A DNA stretch of 12,664 nucleotides from Actinomycetales bacterium (lineage in GTDB: Bacteria > Actinomycetota > Actinomycetes > Actinomycetales > Microbacteriaceae). Below are positions 5,621-12,664 of the stretch, piece by piece; position 1 is the first letter of the stretch; every line of letters begins with the position of its first letter. The notes beneath the pieces were generated by a model, which was given only the letters and a program-made list of their open reading frames with translations, made no database searches and had not been told where the DNA came from. A program made the translations under genes and the position numbers. Where the stretch lies: the NCBI GenBank assembly GCA_028868555.1, contig JAGWUG010000005.1, positions 1 through 12,664 on the forward strand, in the 5' to 3' direction.

Positions 5621-5636
5621 GGTGGGGAAACCCGCC
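5621..5636. terminator. hairpin with GAAA tetraloop between convergent exonuclease and metF genes
   Basis: GGTGGG (5621-5626) pairs with CCCGCC (5631-5636), including one G-U pair, around a GAAA loop. It lies 5 nt after the exonuclease stop and 9 nt from the metF stop, so it probably serves as a shared 3' hairpin. On the + strand an A-run rather than a U-run follows, so termination efficiency is uncertain. Confidence 0.4.
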
Positions 5637-5645
5637 AAAAAGCTT

Positions 5646-6557
5646 CTAGATAAGCCCAACACCGGCAGCAAGCTCGAGCGCCGCCTCAGGCTTGTTCAGC
5701 GTAAAGATGTGCAGCCCAGGAGCTCCGGCAGCCAGCAGATCCTTTCCAAGCTGAATGGTGTACTCCATACCAATGGCACGAGCCTCGGCCTCATCGGAGT
5801 GCTCCAACTTGGCAGCCAACTCAGCCGGCACAGCGGCACCACTCATGGCGGCCATGCGCAACAGCTGCTTGGCGTTCGAAACTGGCATCAGACCCGGAAT
5901 AACGGGAATGTTCACGCCAGCGGAAGCGCCGGCAGCCAGCATCTGGGTGTAGTGCTCAACGCCAAAGAACAACTGGGTAACCGCAAAAGACGCACCAGCG
6001 GCCTGCTTCATGGCCAACACCTTGGCGTCGTGGTCAAGCGAACCAGACTCGGGGTGCACCTCAGGGAAAGCTGCCACACCAATCTCCAGATCGGTCTGAG
6101 CGTGAACCAACTCAACCAGCTCCAAAGCCGTCTTGAGTTCACCCTGAGCAAGGGCATCGGGGTTGTCTTTAGGACTGTCACCGCGCAGCGCCAAAACCGT
6201 GCGCACGCCAGCCTGCTCAAAACGCTTCACGGTAGCCAGGGTAGAAGCCCTAGAAGCCCCGATGCAGGTGAGGTGACCAACGGTCAAAATCTCGGGTGCC
6301 ATGCGGTCCAAAACCTCGAATGACTTGGCCTGATTTGAGCCACCCGCACCATAGGTAACCGAGATGAAATCGGCGTTCACGCCAAGCACGGCATCGAAGG
6401 TGTTCCAGAGGCCTTCCTCGGCACCGTCACGCGGCGGGAAGAACTCAAAACTCAACGACTTCTGACCCATGGCGGCGCGAGCCTTGAGGAGCGAAAAAAC
6501 GCTCTTCTTAGCCTCTGGATTTAGGGGAGTGCGCGGCGGGGTTACGAAGTCTGACAC
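5646..6557 (-). CDS. metF: methylenetetrahydrofolate reductase
   Basis: MetF is a cytosolic flavoenzyme that reduces 5,10-methylene-THF to 5-methyl-THF, the methyl donor for methionine synthase. This 303-residue TIM-barrel protein shows FEFFPPRD (37-44) with the conserved active-site Glu38, TYGAGGS (68-74), GHLTCIG (94-100), ALRGDSPKD (123-131), AAFPEVHP (162-169), TQLFF (194-198), IPGLMP (220-225) and GLHIFTLNKP (281-290). Length is normal for the family (about 290-310). The GTG at 6557 is chosen because a TAAACT -10 box ends exactly 6 nt before it; a later ATG (residue 30) would leave the FEFFPP strand with a very short lead. It is divergent from metH with 35 bp between starts, so the enzyme that makes the methyl donor and the one that uses it share one control region. 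Confidence 0.97.
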   Translation of the reverse strand: MSDFVTPPRTPLNPEAKKSVFSLLKARAAMGQKSLSFEFFPPRDGAEEGLWNTFDAVLGVNADFISVTYGAGGSNQAKSFEVLDRMAPEILTVGHLTCIGASRASTLATVKRFEQAGVRTVLALRGDSPKDNPDALAQGELKTALELVELVHAQTDLEIGVAAFPEVHPESGSLDHDAKVLAMKQAAGASFAVTQLFFGVEHYTQMLAAGASAGVNIPVIPGLMPVSNAKQLLRMAAMSGAAVPAELAAKLEHSDEAEARAIGMEYTIQLGKDLLAAGAPGLHIFTLNKPEAALELAAGVGLI

Positions 6558-6563
6558 CCCTCA

Positions 6564-6569
6564 AGTTTA
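6564..6569 (-). promoter_or_regulatory. metF -10 box TAAACT, probable leaderless promoter
   Basis: Read on the minus strand, TAAACT is followed by TGAGGG and then the GTG start, again a 6-nt gap. GAGGG resembles a ribosome binding site but touches the start codon, too close to serve as one. The box lies in the left arm of the 6561-6586 inverted repeat. Confidence 0.5.
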
Positions 6570-6577
6570 ACGGCGGT

Positions 6578-6583
6578 TAGACT
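6578..6583 (+). promoter_or_regulatory. metH -10 box TAGACT
   Basis: TAGACT is followed by nine bases and ATG 6593, the same box and spacing as at the LysE-family gene. No ribosome binding site is present, so the leader would be 0-3 nt. The corresponding -35 position, about 6555-6560, falls on the metF start codon. Confidence 0.45.
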
Positions 6584-6592
6584 TGACTAAGT

Positions 6593-9500
6593 ATGTTTAC
6601 TCCCCGCTCCCAAGCCCTTTTAGACGCAATTCGTAACCGTGTTGTGGTGGCCGATGGCGCCATGGGAACCATGATTCAGGCAGCCGGCCCAACCCTCGAG
6701 GACTATCAGAACTACGAGGGCTGCAACGAGGTGCTAAACGTCACCCGCCCGGACATCATCAAGGCCATTCACGCCAAGTATCTTGAGGCTGGTTCCGAGG
6801 CAATCGAGACCAACACCTTCGGTGCAAACTGGGCAAACCTGGCCGAGTACGGCATCGAAGATCGCATCGAGGAGCTAGCCGAGGCCGGTGCTCGCGTAGC
6901 CCGCGAAATTGCGGACGAATACACCACCGATGCCAAGCCACGCTGGGTGCTGGGATCCACCGGTCCGGGAACCAAACTTCCAAGCCTCGGCCACGCGCCT
7001 TACGCACTGCTGCGAGACGCCTATCAGACTCAGGCTCGCGGAATGCTGCGTGGCGGCGTTGACGCCGTTTTGGTTGAAACCGCTCAGGACCTGCTGCAGG
7101 CCAAGGCTGCAATTGTCGGCGCCAAGCGCGCCATGACCCAGGCCGGCATTCGCGTGCCAATCCTCATGAGCGTCACCATCGAAACCACCGGCACCATGCT
7201 TCTGGGTTCCGAGATTGGCGCGGCTCTAACCTCCATTCAGGCGCTTGGCGTTGACGCCATCGGTCTGAACTGTGCCACCGGACCAACCGAGATGAGCGAG
7301 CACCTGCGCTACCTCTCCAAGTACTCCAGCCTGCCGCTCGTGGTCATGCCAAACGCTGGTCTGCCGCAGCTGACCTCCGATGGCGCCTACTATCCGCTGA
7401 CCCCATCGGAGTTGGCAACCGCCGAGCTGCAGTTCGTGAACGAATACGGCACCGGCCTGGTTGGTGGCTGCTGTGGAACCACTCCGGAGCACATTGCGGC
7501 CGTAGCTGCCGCGGTTGCCGGCAAGACCCCACACCGCAACGCGCCTGTGATCGAGCCTGGACTGGCATCGCTGTATCAGCACCAGCCATACGACCAGACC
7601 AACACCTACTTCACCATCGGTGAGCGCACCAATGCCAACGGTTCCAAGGCATTTCGCGAGGCAATGCTCGCTCAGAACTGGGAGGAGTGCCTCGAGATTG
7701 CCAAGTCGCAGACTCGTGAGGGTGCTCACTCGCTAGATGTCTGTGTTGACTACGTGGGCCGCGATGGTGCCGCCGACATGCGTGAGCTGGTTAGCCGCCT
7801 GGCGACCGCAACCACCCTGCCTCTGGTGCTCGACAGCACCGAACCGGCGGTCATCGAGGCCGGCTTGGAGTGCATCGGTGGCCGAGCCATGGTCAACTCT
7901 GTGAACTACGAGGACGGAGACGGCCCAAACAGCCGCTTCCAGCGAATCATGCCGATGGTGAAGGAGCACGGCGCAGCCGTGGTTGCCCTGACCATTGACG
8001 AGGAGGGTCAGGCGCGTACCGCCGAGACCAAGTTCGCAATTGCCAAGCGCCTGATTGAGGACCTCACCACCAACTGGAACATGGCTCTGACCGACATCAC
8101 GGTTGACGCCCTAACCTTCCCGATTGCCACCGGTCAGGACGAGACCCGACGCGACGGAATCGAGACCATCGAGGCGATTCGTCGCCTGAACGAGGCCTAC
8201 CCGGGCGTGCAGACCACCCTTGGTCTGAGCAACATTTCCTTCGGACTTTCGCCAGCGGCCCGCCACGTGCTCAACTCTGTCTTCCTGCACGAGTGCGTGA
8301 AGGTGGGTCTGACTAGCGCCATCGTTCACGCTGCTCGAATCATGCCGATGAACCAGATTCCGGAAGAGCAGCTGAAGGCGGCGCTCGACCTCATCTACGA
8401 CCGTCGCGAATACGACGAAGAGGGCATCGTTAGCTTTGACCCGCTGCAGCGTTACCTCGAGGTTTTCTCGGGCGTAGACAGCAAGAGCGCCAAGCAGAGC
8501 CGTGCCGACGAGCTGGCCGCCATGCCGCTGGACCAACGCCTCGAACGCCGCATCATCGACGGCGAAAAGAAGGGTCTGGAGGCAGACCTGGACCAGGCCT
8601 TGGCCGAGGGCAAGCCTGCGCTTTCCATCATCAACGACCACCTGCTCAAGGGCATGCAGGTTGTTGGCGAGCTATTTGGTAGCGGCGAGATGCAGCTGCC
8701 GTTCGTGCTCCAGAGCGCCGAGGTCATGAAGACCGCGGTGGCTCACCTAGAGCCTTTCATCGAGAAGACCGAAGACACCGGCAAGGGTCGCATCCTGCTG
8801 GCAACCGTGCGCGGAGACGTTCACGACATCGGCAAGAACCTGGTGGACATCATCCTCAGCAACAACGGTTTTGAGACCGTGAACATTGGCATCAAGGTGC
8901 CAATCGACCAGATGCTGAAGGCCGCCGAAGAGCACAACGTTGACGTGATTGGCATGAGTGGTCTGCTGGTGAAGAGCACCCAGATCATGAAGGAAAACCT
9001 CGAGGAGATGAACCAGCGCGGCGTTGCCGACCGCTGGCCGGTAATCCTCGGTGGAGCTGCCCTGACCCGATCGTTCGTGGAGCAGGACCTCGCCGAGATT
9101 TACCAGGGCGAAGTTCGCTACGCCCGCGATGCCTTCGAGGGTCTGCGTCTTATGGACCTGATCATGAAGGTCAAGCGCGGCGAGCCTGGAGCCGAACTTC
9201 CAGCACTCAAGAAGCGCATCACCAGCCGCGGAAACCTGCTGGAGAAGACCGCTCCTGAGAACATGCCGGCACGTTCGGATGTGTCCACTGACAACACCAT
9301 TCCAACCCCGCCATTCTGGGGAACCCGCGTTGTGAAGGGCATTCCGCTACGCGACTACACCAGCTTCCTGGACGAGCGCGCCACCTTCATGGGTCAGTGG
9401 GGCCTCAAGCCTGGCCGCGGTGACGACGGCGCCTCCTACGAGGAGCTGGTTGAGTCCGAGGGCCGCCCGCGCCTACGCTACTGGCTGGACAAGATTCAGT

Positions 9501-10129
9501 CCGAGGGCTGGATGGAAGCCGCCGTGGTTTACGGTTACTTCCCGGCCTACAGCGACGGCGATGACCTGGTGATTCTGCACCACGGCCCAGAGAATGCCAC
9601 CGATGGTGGTTCCGGCGGAGCGCCTGGAACCGAGCGTCTGCGCTTTAGCTTCCCGCGTCAGGCCCGCGACCGCCACCTCTGCCTGGCCGACTTCGTTTCT
9701 CCAAAGGAGAGCGGCAAGATCGACGTGGTTCCGTTCCAGTTGGTGACCATGGGTGCCCGCGTCAGCGAAGAAGCCAACAAGCTTTACGCCGCCAACGAGT
9801 ACCGCGACTACCTGGAGATCCACGGTCTCTCGGTGCAGCTCACCGAGGCTCTAGCCGAGTACTGGCACAGCCGAGTTCGCTCAGAGCTGGGCTTTGGCGG
9901 GGACGACTCACCAAACATTAACGATTTCTTTGACTTGGCTTACCGCGGTGCCCGATACAGCTTCGGATACCCTGCCTGCCCGGAGCTCGAAGATAGAATC
10001 AAGCTGGTTGAGCTACTCAAGCCAGAGGCCATTGGCGTTGAACTTTCTGAGGAGCTTCAACTTCACCCGGAGCAGTCCACCGATGCAATGGTGCTGCACC
10101 ACCCTGAAGCCAAATACTTCTCGGTCTAA
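6593..10129 (+). CDS. metH: cobalamin-dependent methionine synthase
   Basis: MetH moves the methyl group of 5-methyl-THF through cob(I)alamin to homocysteine, making methionine. All four modules are present in 1178 residues. The homocysteine domain (about 1-320) has zinc-ligand cysteines Cys227 (LNCATG) and Cys293/Cys294 (GGCCGTTPEH). The pterin domain (about 335-610) starts with TIGERTNANGSKAF (341-354). The cap and B12 domain (about 640-880) has DVHDIGKN (742-749), with His744 as lower axial cobalt ligand, MSGLLVKS (788-795) and GGAAL (820-824). The AdoMet reactivation domain (about 905-1178) carries RYSFGYPACPELEDR (1121-1135). E. coli MetH is 1227 residues, so this is a complete, slightly compact form. 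Only 35 bp separate it from metF, which leaves no room for a cobalamin riboswitch. The following hydrolase is probably co-transcribed. Confidence 0.98.
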   Translation: MFTPRSQALLDAIRNRVVVADGAMGTMIQAAGPTLEDYQNYEGCNEVLNVTRPDIIKAIHAKYLEAGSEAIETNTFGANWANLAEYGIEDRIEELAEAGARVAREIADEYTTDAKPRWVLGSTGPGTKLPSLGHAPYALLRDAYQTQARGMLRGGVDAVLVETAQDLLQAKAAIVGAKRAMTQAGIRVPILMSVTIETTGTMLLGSEIGAALTSIQALGVDAIGLNCATGPTEMSEHLRYLSKYSSLPLVVMPNAGLPQLTSDGAYYPLTPSELATAELQFVNEYGTGLVGGCCGTTPEHIAAVAAAVAGKTPHRNAPVIEPGLASLYQHQPYDQTNTYFTIGERTNANGSKAFREAMLAQNWEECLEIAKSQTREGAHSLDVCVDYVGRDGAADMRELVSRLATATTLPLVLDSTEPAVIEAGLECIGGRAMVNSVNYEDGDGPNSRFQRIMPMVKEHGAAVVALTIDEEGQARTAETKFAIAKRLIEDLTTNWNMALTDITVDALTFPIATGQDETRRDGIETIEAIRRLNEAYPGVQTTLGLSNISFGLSPAARHVLNSVFLHECVKVGLTSAIVHAARIMPMNQIPEEQLKAALDLIYDRREYDEEGIVSFDPLQRYLEVFSGVDSKSAKQSRADELAAMPLDQRLERRIIDGEKKGLEADLDQALAEGKPALSIINDHLLKGMQVVGELFGSGEMQLPFVLQSAEVMKTAVAHLEPFIEKTEDTGKGRILLATVRGDVHDIGKNLVDIILSNNGFETVNIGIKVPIDQMLKAAEEHNVDVIGMSGLLVKSTQIMKENLEEMNQRGVADRWPVILGGAALTRSFVEQDLAEIYQGEVRYARDAFEGLRLMDLIMKVKRGEPGAELPALKKRITSRGNLLEKTAPENMPARSDVSTDNTIPTPPFWGTRVVKGIPLRDYTSFLDERATFMGQWGLKPGRGDDGASYEELVESEGRPRLRYWLDKIQSEGWMEAAVVYGYFPAYSDGDDLVILHHGPENATDGGSGGAPGTERLRFSFPRQARDRHLCLADFVSPKESGKIDVVPFQLVTMGARVSEEANKLYAANEYRDYLEIHGLSVQLTEALAEYWHSRVRSELGFGGDDSPNINDFFDLAYRGARYSFGYPACPELEDRIKLVELLKPEAIGVELSEELQLHPEQSTDAMVLHHPEAKYFSV

Positions 10130-10132
10130 GGA
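10128..10132 (+). promoter_or_regulatory. Shine-Dalgarno AAGGA for the hydrolase gene
   Basis: AAGGA overlaps the metH TAA stop and lies 8 nt before ATG 10141. It fixes the start and indicates translation from a metH read-through mRNA. Confidence 0.7.
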
Positions 10133-10140
10133 CGCAACAA

Positions 10141-11040
10141 ATGAGTTACACCCCGCAAGAGCTGGCAGCCCAGGCGCTGGCCCGAGCCCAGCGGAGTGAC
10201 CTCGCGCTTCCAACCGCCAACACCGCATACTGGCGCTATCCGGCCACCGAGGCCGCTGGCGGCAAGTCGCGCGGAACTATCATCTTCGTCCACGGATACC
10301 GAGGCAACCACCACGGCCTAGAGCCGATCGTTGGCGCCCTGCCAGACTTCGACATCATCGTTCCAGACCTTCCAGGCTTTGGCGTCTCCGCCGCCTTCCA
10401 AGGCCGTCACACAGTGGTTGCCTACGCCGAGTGGCTGGAGCAGTTTGTATCGGGTCTAAAGCTCGAGAAAGCCGTGGTGCTCGGCCACAGTTTCGGCAGC
10501 ATCATTGTCGCGGCAGCGGCGCATCGGGGCTTGAAGAACAAACTAGTTTTGGTCAACCCGGTAGCCAGCTTTGAGCGCACCGGCCGCGAGAAGGTGCTTG
10601 AGGGCTTGACCAACGCGTTCTATGGTCTCAGCGGCAAACTCCCGGAGAAGCAGGGAAACCAGCTGCTGCGCAACCCTCTGATGGTGCGCGTGATGAGCGA
10701 GGTTCTGGCCAAGACCAAGAACCCGGCCCTGCGAGCCTGGATCCACAAGCAGCACAACGACAACTTCAGCGAGTTTGCCGAGCGCCGCGTGGCTACTGAG
10801 GGATACGTGGCTAGCCTTTCGCGCAGTGTTTCCAGCTACGCCCGCGGAATTGAGAACCAGACCCTGCTGATTGTCGGCGAGCTGGATGACATCACCAGCC
10901 TTGCCGACGAGCAGCGCCTGGTGCGCATGTTCACCCACGCCGAGCTCAAGGTGATTAGGGGAGTGGGGCACCTCATTCACTACGAGACCCCCAGCCAGGC
11001 TGCCGGGTTTGTGCGTGAATTCCTCACCGATGCGGAGTAA
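10141..11040 (+). CDS. alpha/beta-fold hydrolase
   Basis: This 299-residue cytosolic alpha/beta hydrolase has the full catalytic set: an oxyanion-hole strand IIFVHGYRG (47-55), the nucleophile elbow GHSFGS with Ser117, a likely acid in VGELDD (Asp249 or Asp250) and the histidine in GVGHLIHYETP (His277). DLPGFGVS (76-83) is the usual loop after strand 4. A helical lid is likely between about 145 and 225. There is no signal peptide. The substrate cannot be told from sequence; esterase, lipase-like and C-C hydrolase members all share these motifs. It starts 11 nt after metH with its own Shine-Dalgarno and ends 3 nt before the glycosyltransferase start, so the three genes look like one operon. 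That may reflect transcription only rather than a methionine role. Confidence 0.88.
   Translation: MSYTPQELAAQALARAQRSDLALPTANTAYWRYPATEAAGGKSRGTIIFVHGYRGNHHGLEPIVGALPDFDIIVPDLPGFGVSAAFQGRHTVVAYAEWLEQFVSGLKLEKAVVLGHSFGSIIVAAAAHRGLKNKLVLVNPVASFERTGREKVLEGLTNAFYGLSGKLPEKQGNQLLRNPLMVRVMSEVLAKTKNPALRAWIHKQHNDNFSEFAERRVATEGYVASLSRSVSSYARGIENQTLLIVGELDDITSLADEQRLVRMFTHAELKVIRGVGHLIHYETPSQAAGFVREFLTDAE
11033..11037 (+). promoter_or_regulatory. Shine-Dalgarno CGGAG for the glycosyltransferase gene
   Basis: CGGAG lies within the last codons of the hydrolase gene, 6 nt before the GTG at 11044. It supports that start and translational coupling. Confidence 0.6.
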
Positions 11041-11043
11041 GCG

Positions 11044-12129
11044 GTGCTCCCGCTAGTTCACTTCGACGCCCGCTACATTCGGGTTGATCACCACGATGGC
11101 ATCAGCCGCTTCTCGGTTGGCCTGATTCACGCCCTCAACCGCATAACCAAGGTTGTTGCCGTCATCAGCGACGAGCGCCAGCTGTCTCATCTACCCACCG
11201 GAATCGAGTGGGTGAAGCTGAACGACCCAACCCACTGGAGCGAGCCGTTCGCGGCCTACCGGTTGAACAGGCTGGGCGTGAAAATCTTCTACTCACCGAT
11301 GCAGACCGTTGGTTCCATGGGCCGCAAGTTCAAGCTGGTGCTCACCCTGCACGACCTCATCTACTACGGTCACCCGACTCCGCCACCGAGTATGCCGCTG
11401 GGCGTACGTATCGGTTGGCGTCTATTCCACCTCTGGTACTGGCCCCAGCGCATGCTGCTGAACGCCGCGGATGCCGTGGTCACCGTAAGCCAAACCACAG
11501 CTGATCTGATTGCCAAACACCGACTCACCAAGCGCCCCGTGGCCGTGGTCTACAACGCGGCCGGTGAACTCTCGCCGGACTACGAACACAAACCACCCAT
11601 GCACCGTCCGCGCGGCACTCAACGCTTGATCTACATGGGTTCGTTCATGGACTACAAGAACGTCCAGACCCTGGTGCGAGGCATGGAGCGACTGCCCGGC
11701 TATGAACTGCACCTGCTAAGCAAAATCACCGATGCCCGCCGCGACCAGTTCCGAGCGATGGCCGGCACCGCCGCCGACCAGCTGGTATTCCACAATGGCG
11801 TTTCGGAGAGCAAGTACCACGAACTGCTCGACTCAGCGGTGGCACTAGTCCATGCCTCGCACGATGAGGGCTTTGGTATTCCGCTGGTGGAATCTATGGC
11901 TCGAGGTATTCCAATCGTGGTATCCAACATTGGAATCTTCCACGAGATTGGTGGCAAAGCTGCCGAGTACTTCCAGGGCGACAACCCGGGTGACTTTGCC
12001 GCGGCCGTCAAGCGCCTCGAAACCGAGACCGAGTGGCTGGCTAAGTCTGAGCTCGGCATGAAGCAGGCCGGCAAGTTCGACTGGGAGAAGTCGGCCTCGG
12101 CGCTGCTAGCTGTGCTGCAGTCTCTCTAG
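11044..12129 (+). CDS. GT4-like family glycosyltransferase (GT-B fold)
   Basis: This 361-residue protein resembles retaining GT4 mannosyl/glucosyl-transferases. The N-terminal domain has FDARYIRVDHHDGISRFS (7-24), where DGISR replaces the usual glycine-rich donor loop, and TLHDLIYY (101-108). VTVSQTTADLI (146-156) leads into the linker. The C-terminal domain has IYMGSFMDYKNVQTLV (196-211) with the Lys expected to contact donor phosphate, and ASHDEGFGIPLVESMARGIP (271-290) containing the EX7E pair Glu275 and Glu283. There is no transmembrane segment. The sugar donor and acceptor are not identifiable; a cell-wall, lipid or exopolysaccharide glycan is plausible. The GTG start follows the hydrolase stop by 3 nt and has CGGAG upstream. 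Its TAG stop shares bases with the stop of the convergent phosphatase gene. Confidence 0.88.
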   Translation: MLPLVHFDARYIRVDHHDGISRFSVGLIHALNRITKVVAVISDERQLSHLPTGIEWVKLNDPTHWSEPFAAYRLNRLGVKIFYSPMQTVGSMGRKFKLVLTLHDLIYYGHPTPPPSMPLGVRIGWRLFHLWYWPQRMLLNAADAVVTVSQTTADLIAKHRLTKRPVAVVYNAAGELSPDYEHKPPMHRPRGTQRLIYMGSFMDYKNVQTLVRGMERLPGYELHLLSKITDARRDQFRAMAGTAADQLVFHNGVSESKYHELLDSAVALVHASHDEGFGIPLVESMARGIPIVVSNIGIFHEIGGKAAEYFQGDNPGDFAAAVKRLETETEWLAKSELGMKQAGKFDWEKSASALLAVLQSL

Positions 12130-12664
12130 ACGATCTGCTCGTCGGCACCTAGTGCCGAACGCAGCGGCTCACCCCTGTAGGTGTGAGGGTTGTAGCTCAA
12201 AATCTGCCAGCCGGAGGCATCGGTGTGGGCAATCACGCTGAGCGAGGCATTTCCAAAACGCTCACCCGGCAGCGGCAGGGTGTTGTTGCTCACCAGTTCA
12301 ATCACCTTGCGAATCAGTGCGCCGTGCGAGACCGCCAGCACGCGGCGTCCGCGGTGTTTGGTTGCCAGTTCATCTAACAGTTTCCAGCAGCGGTCGGCCA
12401 ACTCAACGAGCGACTCGCCACCAGGGATGACCGAGAGGTCGCGGAACTGCTCGCGCCACTCGTCGTAGGTGAGGCCTTCGCCAATGCCGAAAGCGCGCTC
12501 CAGAAGCAAAGGCTCAACCGCCGAACGGTTCATGCCGATGGCCTGGCCAACCAGGTCGGCGGTGTCGGCCGCGCGGGATAGCGGGGAGGAGATGAGGTCA
12601 TCCCAGTCGGCCGCGGAGATGTACTGAGCGGCCTCAATGGCCTGAGCCTTGCCAGTCTCGTTCA
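12126..12664 (-). CDS. histidine phosphatase family protein (partial, N-terminus outside window)
   Basis: The frame is open to the window edge, so the internal ATG at 12533 is not the start. The 178 visible residues begin NETGKAQAIEAAQYI, which normally follows the RHGET catalytic loop by about 25-30 residues, so the phosphohistidine itself lies just outside. Visible motifs are ISSPLSRAADTA (visible 24-35), the catalytic acid region ERAFGIGEG (Glu at about 55) and the second histidine in VSHGALIRKVI (about His113). These assign the phosphoglycerate-mutase-like branch of the histidine phosphatases. Candidates include a broad-specificity phosphatase, a sugar-phosphate phosphatase or a CobC-like alpha-ribazole phosphatase; sequence alone does not decide. 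Its TAG stop overlaps the glycosyltransferase stop on the other strand within CTAG 12126-12129. Confidence 0.9.
   Translation of the reverse strand, partial: NETGKAQAIEAAQYISAADWDDLISSPLSRAADTADLVGQAIGMNRSAVEPLLLERAFGIGEGLTYDEWREQFRDLSVIPGGESLVELADRCWKLLDELATKHRGRRVLAVSHGALIRKVIELVSNNTLPLPGERFGNASLSVIAHTDASGWQILSYNPHTYRGEPLRSALGADEQIV

Larger units (their letters stand above)
6561..6586. repeat. inverted repeat between metF and metH (candidate operator)
   Basis: TCAAGTTTAAC (6561-6571) and GTTAGACTTGA (6576-6586) match as inverted copies at 10 of 11 positions, with a 4-bp centre GGCG. Each arm contains the -10 box of one of the two divergent genes, so a dimeric regulator bound here would cover both promoters. 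The only mismatch would be a G-U in RNA. Confidence 0.6.

Noticed and set aside
5622..6323. A 233-codon + strand frame opposite metF
   Set aside because: It is low-complexity (Gln/Leu/Asn/Ser/His rich) and mirrors metF codons, and it begins in the convergent hairpin.
8111..8641. Minus-strand frames of 167-176 codons within metH
   Set aside because: They are shadows of the continuous metH frame, whose domains run unbroken across the region.
12126..12533. The phosphatase as a complete 135-residue gene starting at ATG 12533
   Set aside because: The frame stays open to the window end and encodes the conserved SSPLSRAADTA segment upstream of that ATG, so the gene continues outside.
1..12664. CRISPR arrays, tRNA/rRNA genes, insertion sequences, phage or defence genes
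   Set aside because: No regularly spaced direct repeats, tRNA-like cloverleaf, transposase or integrase motifs were seen. Nearly all the sequence is accounted for by housekeeping genes.

Overview
The window reads as actinobacterial chromosome, most likely Microbacteriaceae. The clues are moderately high GC with strongly G/C-ending codons, a mycobacterial-type glgC/glgA pair placed head to head, GTG starts, and tight gene packing. The short intergenic gaps and only moderate GC fit the small-genome freshwater (Luna/Rhodoluna-like) branch, but that placement is inference. I see no mobile element, tRNA, rRNA, CRISPR array or phage gene. All large genes are intact; the first and last genes are cut by the window edges.

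Layout. (1) 1-418: the 3' end of a membrane protein followed by a small membrane protein, both + strand, converging on glgC. (2) 454-2932: divergent glgC (-) and glgA/glgM (+), the ADP-glucose branch of alpha-glucan synthesis. (3) 2961-3746: a stand-alone ABC ATPase. (4) 3754-4359: a LysE-family exporter (-). (5) 4405-4822: rpmE2 (zinc-independent L31) with its own promoter, a structured leader and a strong terminator. (6) 4878-5615: a DEDDh 3'-5' exonuclease. (7) 5646-10129: divergent metF (-) and metH (+), the last two steps of the one-carbon route to methionine. (8) 10141-12129: an alpha/beta hydrolase and a GT4 glycosyltransferase, packed behind metH as a probable operon. (9) 12126-12664: a histidine phosphatase (-), truncated at its N-terminus by the window edge.

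The most notable signal is in the short gaps. Seven apparent transcription-unit heads (glgC, glgA, ABC, lysE, dnaQ-like, metF, metH) lack a Shine-Dalgarno sequence and instead carry a TANNNT -10 box 6 nt (five genes) or 9 nt (two genes) before the start codon, as expected for leaderless mRNAs. Operon-internal genes (176, 10141, 11044) and rpmE2 have ordinary Shine-Dalgarno sequences. Several of these start regions lie inside near-perfect inverted repeats: glgC/glgA, metF/metH, glgA-ABC, lysE and dnaQ-like. These may be operators or hairpins that decide whether read-through RNA can be translated. No clearly novel multi-gene system is evident; the coding content is ordinary core metabolism.
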